This document shows, in pieces, positions 1 through 11,064 of a DNA stretch of 64,000 bases. Position numbers and translations under genes: made by a program. The notes beneath the pieces are model-generated. The model was not told the origin of the DNA, made no database searches, and saw only the letters and a list, made by a program, of their open reading frames with translations. The stretch covers positions 1,996,395 through 2,060,394 of the forward strand of contig CAJNOP010000003.1 in assembly GCA_905250075.1 (NCBI GenBank). The letters run 5' to 3'. Every line of letters starts with the position of its first letter. Position 1 is the stretch's first letter. The DNA is from Rotaria sp. Silwood1 (taxonomy: Eukaryota > Rotifera > Eurotatoria > Philodinida > Philodinidae).

Positions 1-1049
1 ATCCTTAAGCTTTGTTTTGCCTGACTTTATTCAATAAAAATATAATTCCTTTATAATGATTATTAAGTTTAATGTTTGTTCTTTTGAAATCTTTATGTAT
101 CACATTTGCAAAGCTTTTCAATTTTCATAATTCTAACTTTCATGAATGCTACATATTGTGAATTACCTTTGATATATTCTATGCTCATAAAATTTTACAC
201 GATCTGTATCTAAAGTTATTCATGCGGCGAATATGGAGACAAAGTCTATTCACTATAAAACTGTCTTGGAAACTTTTACTGTTCTATTCACTATTGGCAA
301 AGTGTTGTTAGTGAACACGTTTCATTATTTCCAAATAAATTTATAAAATATATTTCTGATCATGACATCATATAGATAATTGCTTTCAACCTTGTATACC
401 TGAATGGCATTATTTTTATTTCACGTTATCTTAATTAAAATATACATCCCTGAACAAAAGTCTTCCTTCTCTCTCTCTCTCGCCATCTCTTTTGTTTTGA
501 ACCTCTCTGGTTTCAAGTGAAATTCAGTGACAAGGATGGCTTAAATACTTTATTGTAGTAAAGTGTATGATTGATGACAATTTACTTCAATGAAGAATAC
601 ATATCTTTCAATAGAATTGCGCAACACTACAGATGAGTTGACTTACAGAATATTTCACAATTAGATTATTTCTTTTTTTGCATCTGCTAACTGCTTTGAC
701 TGATTAAACTGTCTTTGTCGTTGACACGAAACTCTTTTGAGAATGTGAAATATTAGATTTACAAATATAGATAAAGTAAAACTAGTAAAACATTCAGAGA
801 ATATCAAAAAAAGAGATAATTTAGTTATAGAGGTATTTTTATCAACCAACTGATTTGTAGTGTTAGCTGATTGTATTGAATGACGTATATTTTTCATTGA
901 GGTAGGTTGTAATCAATTATACAACACACTAGAATACATTCATTTAATCCTGAGATGCCGGAAAAGACTTTTGTCTTGAGAAGTATATGAGATTATTATG
1001 AATATGAATACAAATGAAAATTCAAGAAAAAAAACCAATGAAAGTTTAC
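1..1049. other. intergenic, 3' flank of the VIT-vWA gene
   Basis: AT-rich DNA with no gene that I can support. It holds a short CT run near 468-482. A 78-codon minus-strand reading frame at 661-897 has one hydrophobic stretch but no recognisable domain, and I leave it uncalled. No clear polyadenylation signal for the neighbouring minus-strand gene is visible in the first 50 bases below its stop. Confidence 0.6.
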
Positions 1050-4000
1050 TTATTGGGGACGAATAATTTTTAAACGTTCATGTGAAACATCATGTAAACA
1101 AAGAAATTCACATTTTTCACATAAATTTATTTTACATGTCATGCATTGATAACGTATACCAATGATAGGTGATATAGAACATGATGAGCACTGACTATTC
1201 ACGTGAATCAGTTCACTCATGTTCTGAATATAAATTGATGATGCATATAGACTTGAATCATGAATACATATTAATGGATGTTTTGAATCATGTTGATGAT
1301 TTGTGGATGATTGACAATTTTGACAAAAATCTACGTTTGGACAAAACAAACATTTATATCTATCACCAACTATTGGTGACATAAAACATTTATCACATGT
1401 TATATTGGTATGTTGAATAATAGATTGTGTTTGTTGTTTACCAGTAATTAATAGATTTTGAAGACGATGACATTCATCTTTACTTTGTTGTAATTCAGCT
1501 TTCAGTTTTTCTAAATTAGAATCACCAAATTCAACATGACCAACATCAATTGTTTGATTTAAATTAGTTAATCGCACGGTTTGAATATGTTTTTCTTCAT
1601 TTATTGAACCAAAATATTTATAAATATAAACTAACACCGTTGTAACACCTGTAAGTGTATGTTGAGCATTATTTAAATATGTTAAACTAATGGAATATAT
1701 TCCATTAACTGCTTTACGAAGTAAATATTCCATTGGTTGATCAGATCGAAAATGATGATTTGTCATGCACCCACCAATATCTGTTCGATATGAACCATAA
1801 CTATCACATACTTGACCAGTTGGTTCTTTAATTGAAAGTGTAATTAATGTATCAGCTGTATCCCATTGAACAACAATTCGAATATCAACAGGTAAATGTC
1901 GTATGAGTCGACTATCAATTTCAGGCGCCGTTTTATTCATTAAAACTAAAAGTCGATTTAAATCAAGTAAAACACTTGTTTGAATTGTTTGAAATCTTTC
2001 ATCCCATATTTGATTGAGAATTTGTTTAAAATATTGTAATGCTTCATCATATTGACCAAGTTCAACAAGAACAATAGCTAAATCACGTAATGATTGTGGT
2101 TCATCAGAACGTAAAGAATATATTTTTCGAAAAACACTTAAAGCAAGATTCCATTGTTTTAATTCAATTAATTTATATCCAACAGTTCGATATAATTGTG
2201 GTGCTTCTAATTCTAATTCTAAAATATTTGTTAATATACGTAAACCATATTCAATTGATTTCTTATCTACTGCTTGAATATTTGCTTGTTGTTGATTAAA
2301 TTTATCTAATACAGATGAAAATGATATTGGTGAAAAAAAATAACATGCAACATCAAAATAAAATGACGGTGATTGACGATTTAATACTCGTTCATTAAGA
2401 TAAATTGAATATGCATTTGTTATATTATTTGAAGAAGATATTCGTGTTGTATATGACAATTGAGGATTGTATTCATTAAGAACAATTGTTGATGTTTCTT
2501 CTGTTTTAGTTGATAATGATTCTTTTGATACATTTGTTGTAGTATTTACTACTTGTGATGATGGAGTAGAAAAAGCAAATCCTGTGAACGCTGATGAAGG
2601 AGAAGAGCCAAACCCTGAGAAAGTTGATGAAACAGAATTTGATGTCGGAGCTACGGTACTGAATTGAAAAGTTGTAGGAGTGCTCGATGGCAAAGATAGC
2701 GTTGTAGTTGGAGCATCAGTTGGAGCGCGTGTAAAAGAAAAGATAGAAGTCGATGTAGTAGTGCCAAAAGGTGAAGTTGTTGGCATTCCCCAACCGAATC
2801 CTTGTTGTACTTTTGGTAAATATGCTCGATGACGATCAATATCAGTAATAACTCGATCGTACCATTGACATGTTTGATTCCATTTTTGTATTAATTCAGA
2901 TATATTATTTGTTTTTTTATTATTTTCTATCGTTTGACGTTGTATATATTGATTATAAAGTAATGTGCGTGATTTAGCTGGACATACATGATATTGAAGA
3001 TGTTGTTGAAGTGTTTCAAGTACTAATAATGATGTAAATTGACTAACTAATGAATATTCTAATCCAAGTGTTAATATATCAGATTTATATTTATCTTTAA
3101 ATGCGTTTAATTCATTTAATTTTTGTTGTGCCCATAAACGACGAATTAAACCAAAAGAGTTACGTTCAGTGAATGTCATATCAAGTGTAATTGGTAAACT
3201 GGATGTTTGATTATTCATTGAAAATTCAAGTTCAAATTGAATAGAATTTGGTAATGGCATTGGAATTTGTCCCACCAAGAGAAATCGATCCAAATTTAAT
3301 GGAATTGATATTGAATTGCTTGGATATATTTGTTTTACAGTTGAAGTTGAGTGAAATTTCACATATTTAATTTGAATAGTTTCAATAATATTTATTAAAT
3401 CTTGTGGATTTAATTCTAATTTGTCACGATTTATATAACCTCCACCATATTTATTATATTGAGTTAAATAACGAATAAAATCAATATCATAGGGTTCATG
3501 AAGATAATTACCATTAAATATCCATATAGGTGCTTTAAAATTTGAATATAAATTTTCTATAAATGAATCATTATTTATTGTTGATATACAATCACTAAAA
3601 AGAAAATAATAATCAATTGATTGTATTAAATTAATTGATGATAATTGTGATAAATTTGTTGCACCATCATATGATAAATCTTGAAAAATTTCTATAAATT
3701 TATTCCAATTAGTAACTTGAAGTTGAAATAATATTTGTTTATCCATATCATTTCGAAATATAATAATTATTATTTCAATTTGAGTATAACGTGTTAACCA
3801 TATACTAAAGATTTTTTTTAATGCATCTAATTCTAATGTTCGATTTTCTTTTGAATTTGAACGACTTAAACTTGCGTCCCATAGAATACAAATTCTTTTC
3901 GATGGCATATCAAGTTGATCAGTTCTATGTTGATTCGGTGTTGGTAAAGCACAACTAATAGCAAAATATGCACCAACATTTGAATCCTTTTCAATAGCAC

Positions 4001-4792
4001 TTATGACTGGTTTAAGAGAATCAGATAATATATATGAAAGTGTTTGTTCATTATTAAGAGATGGTTCAACATTAGTTGAATGCCATTCAGCAGTATATTG
4101 TCCATTTCCATTATCAAGAAATTGTAGATAATTATTTATTGCTTGTTTAGAATCTATTAAAAAGTTTGGTTTTGTTATTGCTTGACCAAAACATGTAAGA
4201 ACAATATCTAAACTTTCAAGACGAGTTTGAAATTGAATTGGTATTTGATACAAAAAACCATTCTTATTATTATCTGTTATTGCCTGATCTTGATAAATAA
4301 CACGAACAGTACGTGTTTTTTGTGGCTCAATTGGATAAACACGAGTACGAAATACATTGCCTGTAACTAATTCAACAAAACCTGGGTCAATTCTTTTTCG
4401 TACTTCTTTTTCAAATATTATACGAGCAGCTTGTTTTTCAACGACTACTCCATCAACAATAACGCCATCAACATCAAGACCTAATTGAATAGAAAAAAAG
4501 AATTACTTTAGGAAGAAAAAAACAAATAAACAAAAACTAATTTACCATAACCACAAATAGTTGCTTTTTCTGGTAATGTAAATTCGAAAGCACCTTCAAG
4601 AATCATATTATGTGTGTTTTTAAATGTCATTGTTGTAGCTATTTGATGAATAAATGGAAAATCTCCATTAACTTTTTGTTCAATATGTAAACGAACAAGT
4701 TGAAGAGGTGTTGATGCTCCATCACTTAATTTATCTGGATGACGACGACCAAATATCATAGGAAATACAGTACGAGTTGATGTTGTTGCCAT
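1050..4792 (-). CDS. VIT / vWA / TPR / DUF2135-like / double ZZ zinc-finger protein
   Basis: Two exons, 4792-4546 and 4480-1050, joined across a 65 bp GT..AG intron in frame, give about 1,225 residues. Residues 1-160 form a VIT domain ([13 protein letters not shown] is diagnostic). Residues about 278-450 are a von Willebrand A domain with an apparently intact metal site: DASLS (DxSxS, Asp near 284), the Thr of GATNL and the Asp of FLFSDC. The motif [18 protein letters not shown] is typical of VIT-vWA proteins. A Thr/Ser/Phe-rich stretch with FG, GF and FS dipeptides covers about 645-730. TPR-like helices lie at about 840-910, a DUF2135-like beta domain at about 940-1050, a short coiled coil near 1068-1095, and two Cys/His ZZ-type fingers at about 1108-1155 and 1175-1222. 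The VIT-vWA-TPR-DUF2135 part resembles bacterial proteins, while ZZ fingers are eukaryotic. Function is unknown; a role as a protein-binding scaffold is inference. The start is the first ATG before a complete VIT domain. Confidence 0.85.
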
Positions 4793-5230
4793 AATTTATT
4801 ACACGCAAAAAGACTTCAGCTTTTTCGAGTTCTGTATTTCACTATGCCTTATATGCGAGAGGACAATAAAAATAAAAACAAATGACTCATAAAAAAAACT
4901 TACAGTAGATGGTGGAAGTATGACGCAGAAAGATTTCGTTATTACTCAAAGTATCAATAATATTTGTTTGTTTGCAAATAACGATAGACTATTGTGCAAG
5001 ATAAATTAACATCAATAATAAATTGGAATTTGATCGATAATGAAAAATATTAATTTTCTAATAATCCTTGATTCAATAATTAACATACAAAAAAAAGGAG
5101 GACGGTAGAAAAAAGTTTAACGATAGTGTATTTTATCATATTTTCCTTGTCGATAATGTTAAGCAAGTAGGTCAAATTCAAATTGTAATTTTAATATCCA
5201 ATATGGTTTTATTATCTATTACAGTCTATG
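4793..5230. other. intergenic, 5' flank of the VIT-vWA gene
   Basis: AT-rich upstream flank of the minus-strand VIT-vWA gene; it should contain the promoter. I see no recognisable motif or coding exon here. Confidence 0.5.
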
Positions 5231-5643
5231 GTAAGATTTCATAGATGAATTATAATGATAGGGTTTCTAAAAAGAAAACACACACGGTATTTTTCAGATC
5301 TTAAAAAATTTCGCCGGAATTACGCCATTTTAAAAAGAGCAAAACAAGTGATCGCCAGATTTTCTATGAATTTCCGCTAAAAAGTTAAAACTATCACAAA
5401 AACCGTAAAAAAGGACATTTTTTTAGTCTTTTTTTTTGATGAACTTTGTTCGTTTTAAGATTTTTGTGATATTTTTAATCCTTTGCGAGAAGGTTGTAGA
5501 AAATGTAGCGACTCCTCATTTTGTTCAGAACTTTAGGCCTTTAAAATGGCATAGCTCCGACATATTTTTCAAATACCTTATCATTGCTATACCCGGGATT
5601 TTTTTAGAAACTTTGCTACCATAGTTCATCTAGTAAATCTTAC
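5231..5643. mobile_element. probable MITE with imperfect ~45 bp terminal inverted repeats
   Basis: The left end (starting GTAAGATTTCATAGATGAA, 5231-5275) and the reverse complement of the right end (starting GTAAGATTTACTAGATGAA, down from 5643) match at roughly three quarters of positions over about 45 bp and share GTTTCTAAAAA at their inner side. The 413 bp element has no coding capacity. I could not define a clean target-site duplication, so the superfamily is open. Confidence 0.5.
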
Positions 5644-6164
5644 GTTGGAAAGTATGCGCTAGAAAACTGTATTGACTATTAAAATCACTATTTAGATTTA
5701 AGCTAACTGGTTAAAATTATCGAAAAACAAAATTTAAAAAAAAATAGGTCATGGTCGGCTCGTAACCGACGTGCTTCACTTTAGTATATTATAATATCTA
5801 TACAATGTCCTTACACACAGTCACACATACACATTTATATAAATATATTGAAGAATAAGAAGAGAAGAAAAAGAAACACCCATTAACAATAAAAGAAAAG
5901 TGAGAGAAATATTGAATCGAGAGTTTCTAATGACGATAAAATGATCGCGAACAGTTATCGTTAAACTTTTTCTCATCAACTTATAATAGTATGTGTTCTC
6001 ATATGACTTACGATAAATAATTTTTTTTTCAAAGTTCAACATCATTGTATTAAAACTTGAATCTCTCATGAAATATTGAAAAGAATATATAATTATGAAA
6101 ATTTGTCCGAAAATATTACACATTAATAAACCTTATAACTGATAACATACTTTATAACGTTTAA
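5644..6164. other. intergenic spacer between two mobile elements
   Basis: AT-rich spacer. It has a short perfect hairpin, GTCGG..CCGAC, near 5757-5773, of unknown meaning. A 100-codon minus-strand frame at 5821-6123 is low-complexity and hydrophobic and is not called. TTAA at 6161-6164 flanks the next element. Confidence 0.4.
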
Positions 6165-7420
6165 AGGGGACCCCCCTTTCCCGACCCAAAAAGAATTTTT
6201 TCGATTTTGAGGTTTTCATTTCTAAAGATGTATCGAAGTGTCCTCTATCAAGTGCCGTAAGAATTATAACAATGTCAAGCCGTATAAGCACTGAAAAAGC
6301 TTAGTTTCGAGAGCCCCTATCTTGAAAAAACGCGTATATTTTTTTAGATGGCAATTTTGTGAGTTTATATTGTTTGTTAAACTTTTTTTTTTATAGATTA
6401 TCGATCATGATAAGCCTGTTCATGATGACCAGAGTTATATATTGTTTCGGTCTTGCGACAACCTCAGGCAGTTTCGAACATCAACCAACTTTCTCTAATA
6501 AAAAGTCGCTTCTTTCTGTTTCAGGTATCTTTTATCTTCTTGTTGATCTGTTCAATACAAATTCTGACAAAATAAGAAATGTTTCATTTTGCATGCATGG
6601 TCCATTGAACAAACTGACTAATGGATACATCAATTCCCGATTCAGGAGGCTTGTATTTGTCGAGTTCATTTGGAAACCGAAGTCTGATTAATTGAAGGAT
6701 AACAGGAGGCAACAAATGTTGTTTTTTTTTTTTAGATCTTTTGAACAGAAGATTGTTGATTTCATTTATAAAAGCCACTCGCCGTTCGACATCAGTTATA
6801 GTCATAGGATAAAAAGATAACCTGTAATAATTCGAAATGAGCAAAAACGAAAAACCATACATGCAAAAAAAGAATTTTTACTTTGTTTTGCGTTTTTCTC
6901 AAAATCTATTTTTTAACAAAAAAAACGAAGTTTTCCCCCCTTTTCTCCTACACGGTATGTCCGATCGAGCTCAAATTTTTTTATGAGTACTTTAATCAAA
7001 TTGTGGTGCGTGTTTTTTTTTTTCTTAAAAATGTTGTTCCTACGAAACTTGGCAGCCCTTTAAAAATTAGTACTATTAAAAAAAACATGTTTTTTGAGGG
7101 TGCTTCGAGTATTTTGCTTCTCCTGAGCTCTAGGAACGATATTTTAAAAGAAAAAAAAACACGCACCCCAATTTGATCATAGTTGTCACAGAAAAAATTT
7201 CAGCTCGAAAAAATGAAGTATAGAGATTTGCGGGGGCGCGGGTGGGGACCTTCGAGCCATTTTTAGCCTTTGCGACCCCCATATCTTCCCGAAGGAAGCA
7301 TCCAGGAATTTTGAGCCTATGACAACTTTTGCTCTACTCATCGAGATCTATCTGGCCTGAAAATTTCATAACTTTTCAATGAGCCGTTCACGAGAAACCC
7401 CGGAAAGGGGGGAGGTCCCC
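6165..7420. mobile_element. probable TTAA-flanked non-autonomous DNA transposon
   Basis: Both ends carry a ~22 bp GC-rich inverted repeat that stands out from the AT-rich surroundings: AGGGGACCCCCCTTTCCC on the left and, reverse-complemented, GGGGACCTCCCCCCTTTCC on the right. Both ends abut TTAA (6161-6164 and 7421-7424), the target duplicated by piggyBac-type elements; the left repeat has one extra A. The interior has no intact transposase. A 92-codon minus-strand frame (6584-6862) may be a remnant, but I cannot assign it. A nested inverted repeat lies at about 6965-7205. The TTAA fit could be chance in AT-rich DNA, so piggyBac membership is tentative. Confidence 0.5.
6965..7205. repeat. long internal inverted repeat (fold-back) inside the TTAA-flanked element
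   Basis: The left arm (about 6965-7045) and right arm (about 7128-7205) are near-complementary. Shared blocks, read on the left-arm strand, are CGAGCTNAAATTTTTT, ATCAAATTGNGGTGCGTG, a T-run and the GTTCCTA/CGTTCCTA edge next to the loop. The loop is about 80 bases. Such a stem could form a hairpin in DNA or RNA. It is either a nested element or the long arms of a fold-back element. Confidence 0.6.
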
Positions 7421-7424
7421 TTAA

Positions 7425-7904
7425 GTAAAACAGATATTTTCTTATTAAGATATTGATTTTTGTGTTGTAACAATTAATATCACGATATTGAAAGTATCAT
7501 TCGGTATATTTATATTCTTAATTTTCGATCGAAATATAATTCTTATTTCCCTCAAAACTTGATAAGAAAGGCTTCATCTATCGGAGAATAATCATTACTT
7601 TAGTAATAATATCTTAAAATATTCTGAAAATATTATCTTACAAATTTTATTTTTTGCCATGATAAAAAATAAAAACTTAAAAATATACTTAGGGCATACC
7701 ATAATTGATAAAACTGATATTATATCAAAATATAGAAAACTCGAGAAAAAACTCTGTTCATATATGCATGTTGCACTTGAAGTGTTCAACATATCTCCAA
7801 TATATTGTTGAATGAATAAAGAAAATTTTCGTTTCTACATTAAACTGAATACTGCATTTGACATTTAACTGATGTTAACATTTGATGAATTATTTTCTGT
7901 TTTT
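7425..7904. other. intergenic spacer before the mariner relic
   Basis: AT-rich spacer between the TTAA-flanked element and the mariner remnant. A short minus-strand frame at 7595-7792 has no recognisable features. I see nothing else in it. Confidence 0.4.
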
Positions 7905-8440
7905 AGCCATTACATTTTACCTTACAATACTGTTACTAGATGGTTAAAATTGTTTCGTGAAGATCGAGCAGAGATCAAAGATCAATGAAAACTTGGTCAA
8001 CTTGTCAAACATCAATCGATAGAAGTCTGTCTACTGTGGTTCAGTACAATGAATTTGCTTCAAAAATCCTGTTTTAAATCTTTTTTTCAGATTATCGATC
8101 TCATGCTAATCCATCATGTTGAACAAAATCAAACTATACACTGCCACTAATACATCTACAATCTCGTGAAATTTTTCATCGATGAAAGCCGAATAAAAAA
8201 ATCAATATTGGATGTACATACCAAAAAACTTCAGCGCAACAATGCCCAAATTGTATGTGCATAAAGATATTTCGAACAATATCATAATTATTTGACAACC
8301 GCTAAATTCTCCTGACTAGGTACCGTTCAACTTTTGGTTATTCGCTCTGATCCAACGGAATCTAACTGATCAAATAAAGGGCTTGAACTAATGCAATTAT
8401 GTATAAATAACTTGTTTTCTATTAAAAATTTCATTTCTTT
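7905..8440 (+). pseudogene. decayed mariner-type DNA transposase
   Basis: Conceptual translation at about 7925-7990 gives TVTRWLKLFREDRAEIKDQ, which matches the second helix-turn-helix region of mariner transposases (consensus TVxRWxxxFRxGRxxIxD). About 330 bases downstream the same strand reads SPD, a stop, then VPFNFWLFALIQRNL, matching the family's SPDLAPCDFWLFPKLK around the catalytic D34D region. The two patches have the right order and strand. Between them the sequence is eroded by stops and indels, and I see no terminal repeats. It is an old, inactive plain DNA transposon copy, shorter than the usual ~1.0 kb transposase gene. Confidence 0.7.
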
Positions 8441-8736
8441 TCGTATGTTCCAAGTAGTATCGTTTCAGTTTTAAATATCAAACATTTTCGAAATTCTATA
8501 AATACTATTTATTCACTATGTAACCCTATCATTATAATCAACAAATACATATCTATTCGTATGAAATAATTTTTTTCTTAAAGAATATCATAATATATAA
8601 TCGTTCTCTTTTCATCCCTGGATACGCCACACACACACACATATGTTCTATCTATATATAACTATCTATGAAAACAAACTAATCATTATATGTTCTTCAT
8701 CATCTTTCTTTACATTTCACAACAGAAGAAAAGTCC

Positions 8737-9322
8737 ATGTGTGATTCAACTGGTATACATATAACTCGAATCTATGTAAATTGTACTAGAAAAACTCCTT
8801 CACCTATTCGTTCATCAAATACTGTTCCTGTATGTACATCAACACCAATAATCAATATAGATTCATCAAATGCAATATTAAAACAACAAATCGGTTTACT
8901 TGCTAAAGAAGTTATTGCATTAAAGCAACGTCCATCAGAAACTGAATCATTACAAGATGAACAATATGTATTTATTTCAAAAGAAACAGGTCAACAAATT
9001 GATTTATTAACAGGTGAAGGAATCAGTAAAATAACAAATTCGAATACAGGAACAATAAATAAAAAGAAAAAACGACGACAATCAACTGCTGTTTTACCAA
9101 CAATATCAAGTGGTATGTTTTTATCAATTAAATATTTAATTTAATATATATACTCTTCTTTTTTTTTTGTTTGTTGAAGGTTCATCAAAATCAAGTGATG
9201 ATGGAGATTATTCATCAGTACTTATGAATAATGATATGCCAATATCAAATGAAAAGAAAAAAGCAAATTTTACTTCTTATGATGGCATACAAATGTTTAC
9301 ATTTACATTAGATGATGATTAG
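8737..9322 (+). CDS. hypothetical protein, two exons
   Basis: Exon 1 (8737-9112) ends at G|GTATGT and exon 2 (9180-9322) follows AG, in frame, giving 172 residues. The protein is Ser/Thr-rich, with a short helical stretch (ILKQQIGLLAKEVIALKQ, residues about 48-65), a basic patch KKKKRRQ near residue 116 that could be a nuclear localisation signal, and an acidic end (TLDDD). I recognise no family. Supports for a real gene are the clean splice, the restart in frame, and a poly(A) signal 57 bases past the stop. An AG (TTTCACAACAG) 14 bases before the ATG could be a splice acceptor, so an upstream or trans-spliced 5' exon is possible. It is convergent with PHIP. Confidence 0.6.
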
Positions 9323-9378
9323 AATTCTAAAAAACTTTTCTTTTTATTTCCAATTTCTTTTTTTTTTTCTTTTAAATG

Positions 9379-9384
9379 AATAAA
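9379..9384 (+). terminator. poly(A) signal AATAAA of the hypothetical two-exon gene
   Basis: AATAAA begins 57 bases after the TAG stop; a second copy follows within 15 bases. Confidence 0.55.
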
Positions 9385-9720
9385 ATCTAATAAATAAAAA
9401 CACAATGTATATTTTTTTTTATTTCCCCAAACGAAAAGAAAAAGAAAAAAAAAAGAAACATGAACAGATTGTCAATCACACAAACAAACAAACAACAACA
9501 ACAAAATAAGATTATTAATATGTCTGTACAACAAACAAACAAAAAAAAAGAAAGAAAAAAAGAAAATCTATCAAAATGATAGTACACATTGAATAGTCAC
9601 TGTTTTTTTTTTGTTTTTTGTTATTGTTAATTTGTCTCTTTATTGAAGAATATCAATCACAAAAAGAAAAAAAAACAAAGAAAAATTTGAGAAGACTAGA
9701 TCTGAACATTGAATTTGATT

Positions 9721-9726
9721 TTTATT
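9721..9726 (-). terminator. poly(A) signal of PHIP
   Basis: TTTATT on the plus strand is AATAAA in the direction of PHIP, 35 bases beyond its stop codon. Another copy lies near 9638. Confidence 0.5.
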
Positions 9727-9760
9727 GTTGTTGTTGTTGATGTTTTTCTTTTTTCTTTGT

Positions 9761-11032
9761 TTATTCACTTAATAAACGTTGTTTAAGTACACGACCACGT
9801 TTTGATACTCGTGTTGCTTGAGTAGTACGTGGTCGTCGGCGATTTTCATCTTCTTCTTCATCTTGTTCTTCATCAGATAAATCTTCAGCAAATGAAGATT
9901 TTCGATTTACTGTTACACGTCGTCGTGTACGAGTTCGAGTTTTATATGTTATATTTACATTTGAATCTGTTGAATCAGATTCTGATGATGTACGTGTACG
10001 AACAATTGAACGTTTTCGTTTATTATTTTGATTTGGTAATGGTGGTGATGGACGATTTGTTGTACTACGTAATTTACGTACTCGATTACCATTTGTAGTT
10101 GTACGACGATGTTGACTTGGTTCATTCAATTGATAATCCGAATCCGAATCATCATCATCATCTTTTTGACGTGGAGATATTAAATCATTATGTTCTTCGT
10201 CTTCATCTTCATCATCATGAGATACTGGTGGTTCATAATCTTCATCATCATTTTTCTCTAGAAAAAAAAATTATTATTATTAAATTCAATTCGAAATAAT
10301 ATTTTTTCATTGAATATAAATTAAAATTATATATGATTAGGAAATTCTCGAACAAGATAAGTTTTAAAGTAGAATGCTTATCAGTTAGATGTATGTTTAC
10401 AATGGATTTTTTTAAAGATTGTGTACAATTTATTGACGAAAAAAATATTCAGTTAACTGAAACTTTTGAAAAGGATTCGAATTTATCACAAATCGTGGAG
10501 AAGTAAGTGGGTTACAAAACGATAGACTCATTCATAATCGCTAATTACTTCATAGGTAGTTACAAAATGGAAAAAATGACGCTTATTATTTTTTTTCTAT
10601 TTCTTGACTTATGAATAATATATGTTAGGTTTTTGCCATAAAATAAAAAATATATCATGCTAATCGAAGTCTTCTGAGACATTTTTTTGACCTTCTAACA
10701 ATCAATCGATATTTGTGAGTCTAGCTCTATCATATAAATTTTTGTAGAAAAATTAGATTTTAATCATATAAAATTTAATATTTTTTAGAGTATGATAATG
10801 AATTGAATCTTGTCTTAATATTACAGTTGAGATGTTTATGAAAAGTTTTAATAATTTTGATAAAAAGAAAAACGTATATTTTAATTATTATGCTGAAATT
10901 TCTGTCGAATTTCTTATTTTTTATTAAAATGTTAAAAATATTTTTACCTTTTGATTTATCATTATCTTTTTCCATTGGTTCAGTATCTTCTTGATTATCA
11001 TTTGTTGTATTTGTTTTAGTCATTTTTTGTTG

Positions 11033-11064
<32 letters not shown>

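Noticed and set aside
661-897. 78-codon minus-strand frame with one hydrophobic stretch, reminiscent of a receptor fragment
   Set aside because: Only one helix-like segment, no family motif, no splice context; AT-rich DNA readily gives such frames.
5821-6123. 100-codon minus-strand frame with hydrophobic end
   Set aside because: Low-complexity Phe/Ile/Tyr-rich composition typical of chance frames in AT-rich spacer; no neighbouring exon.
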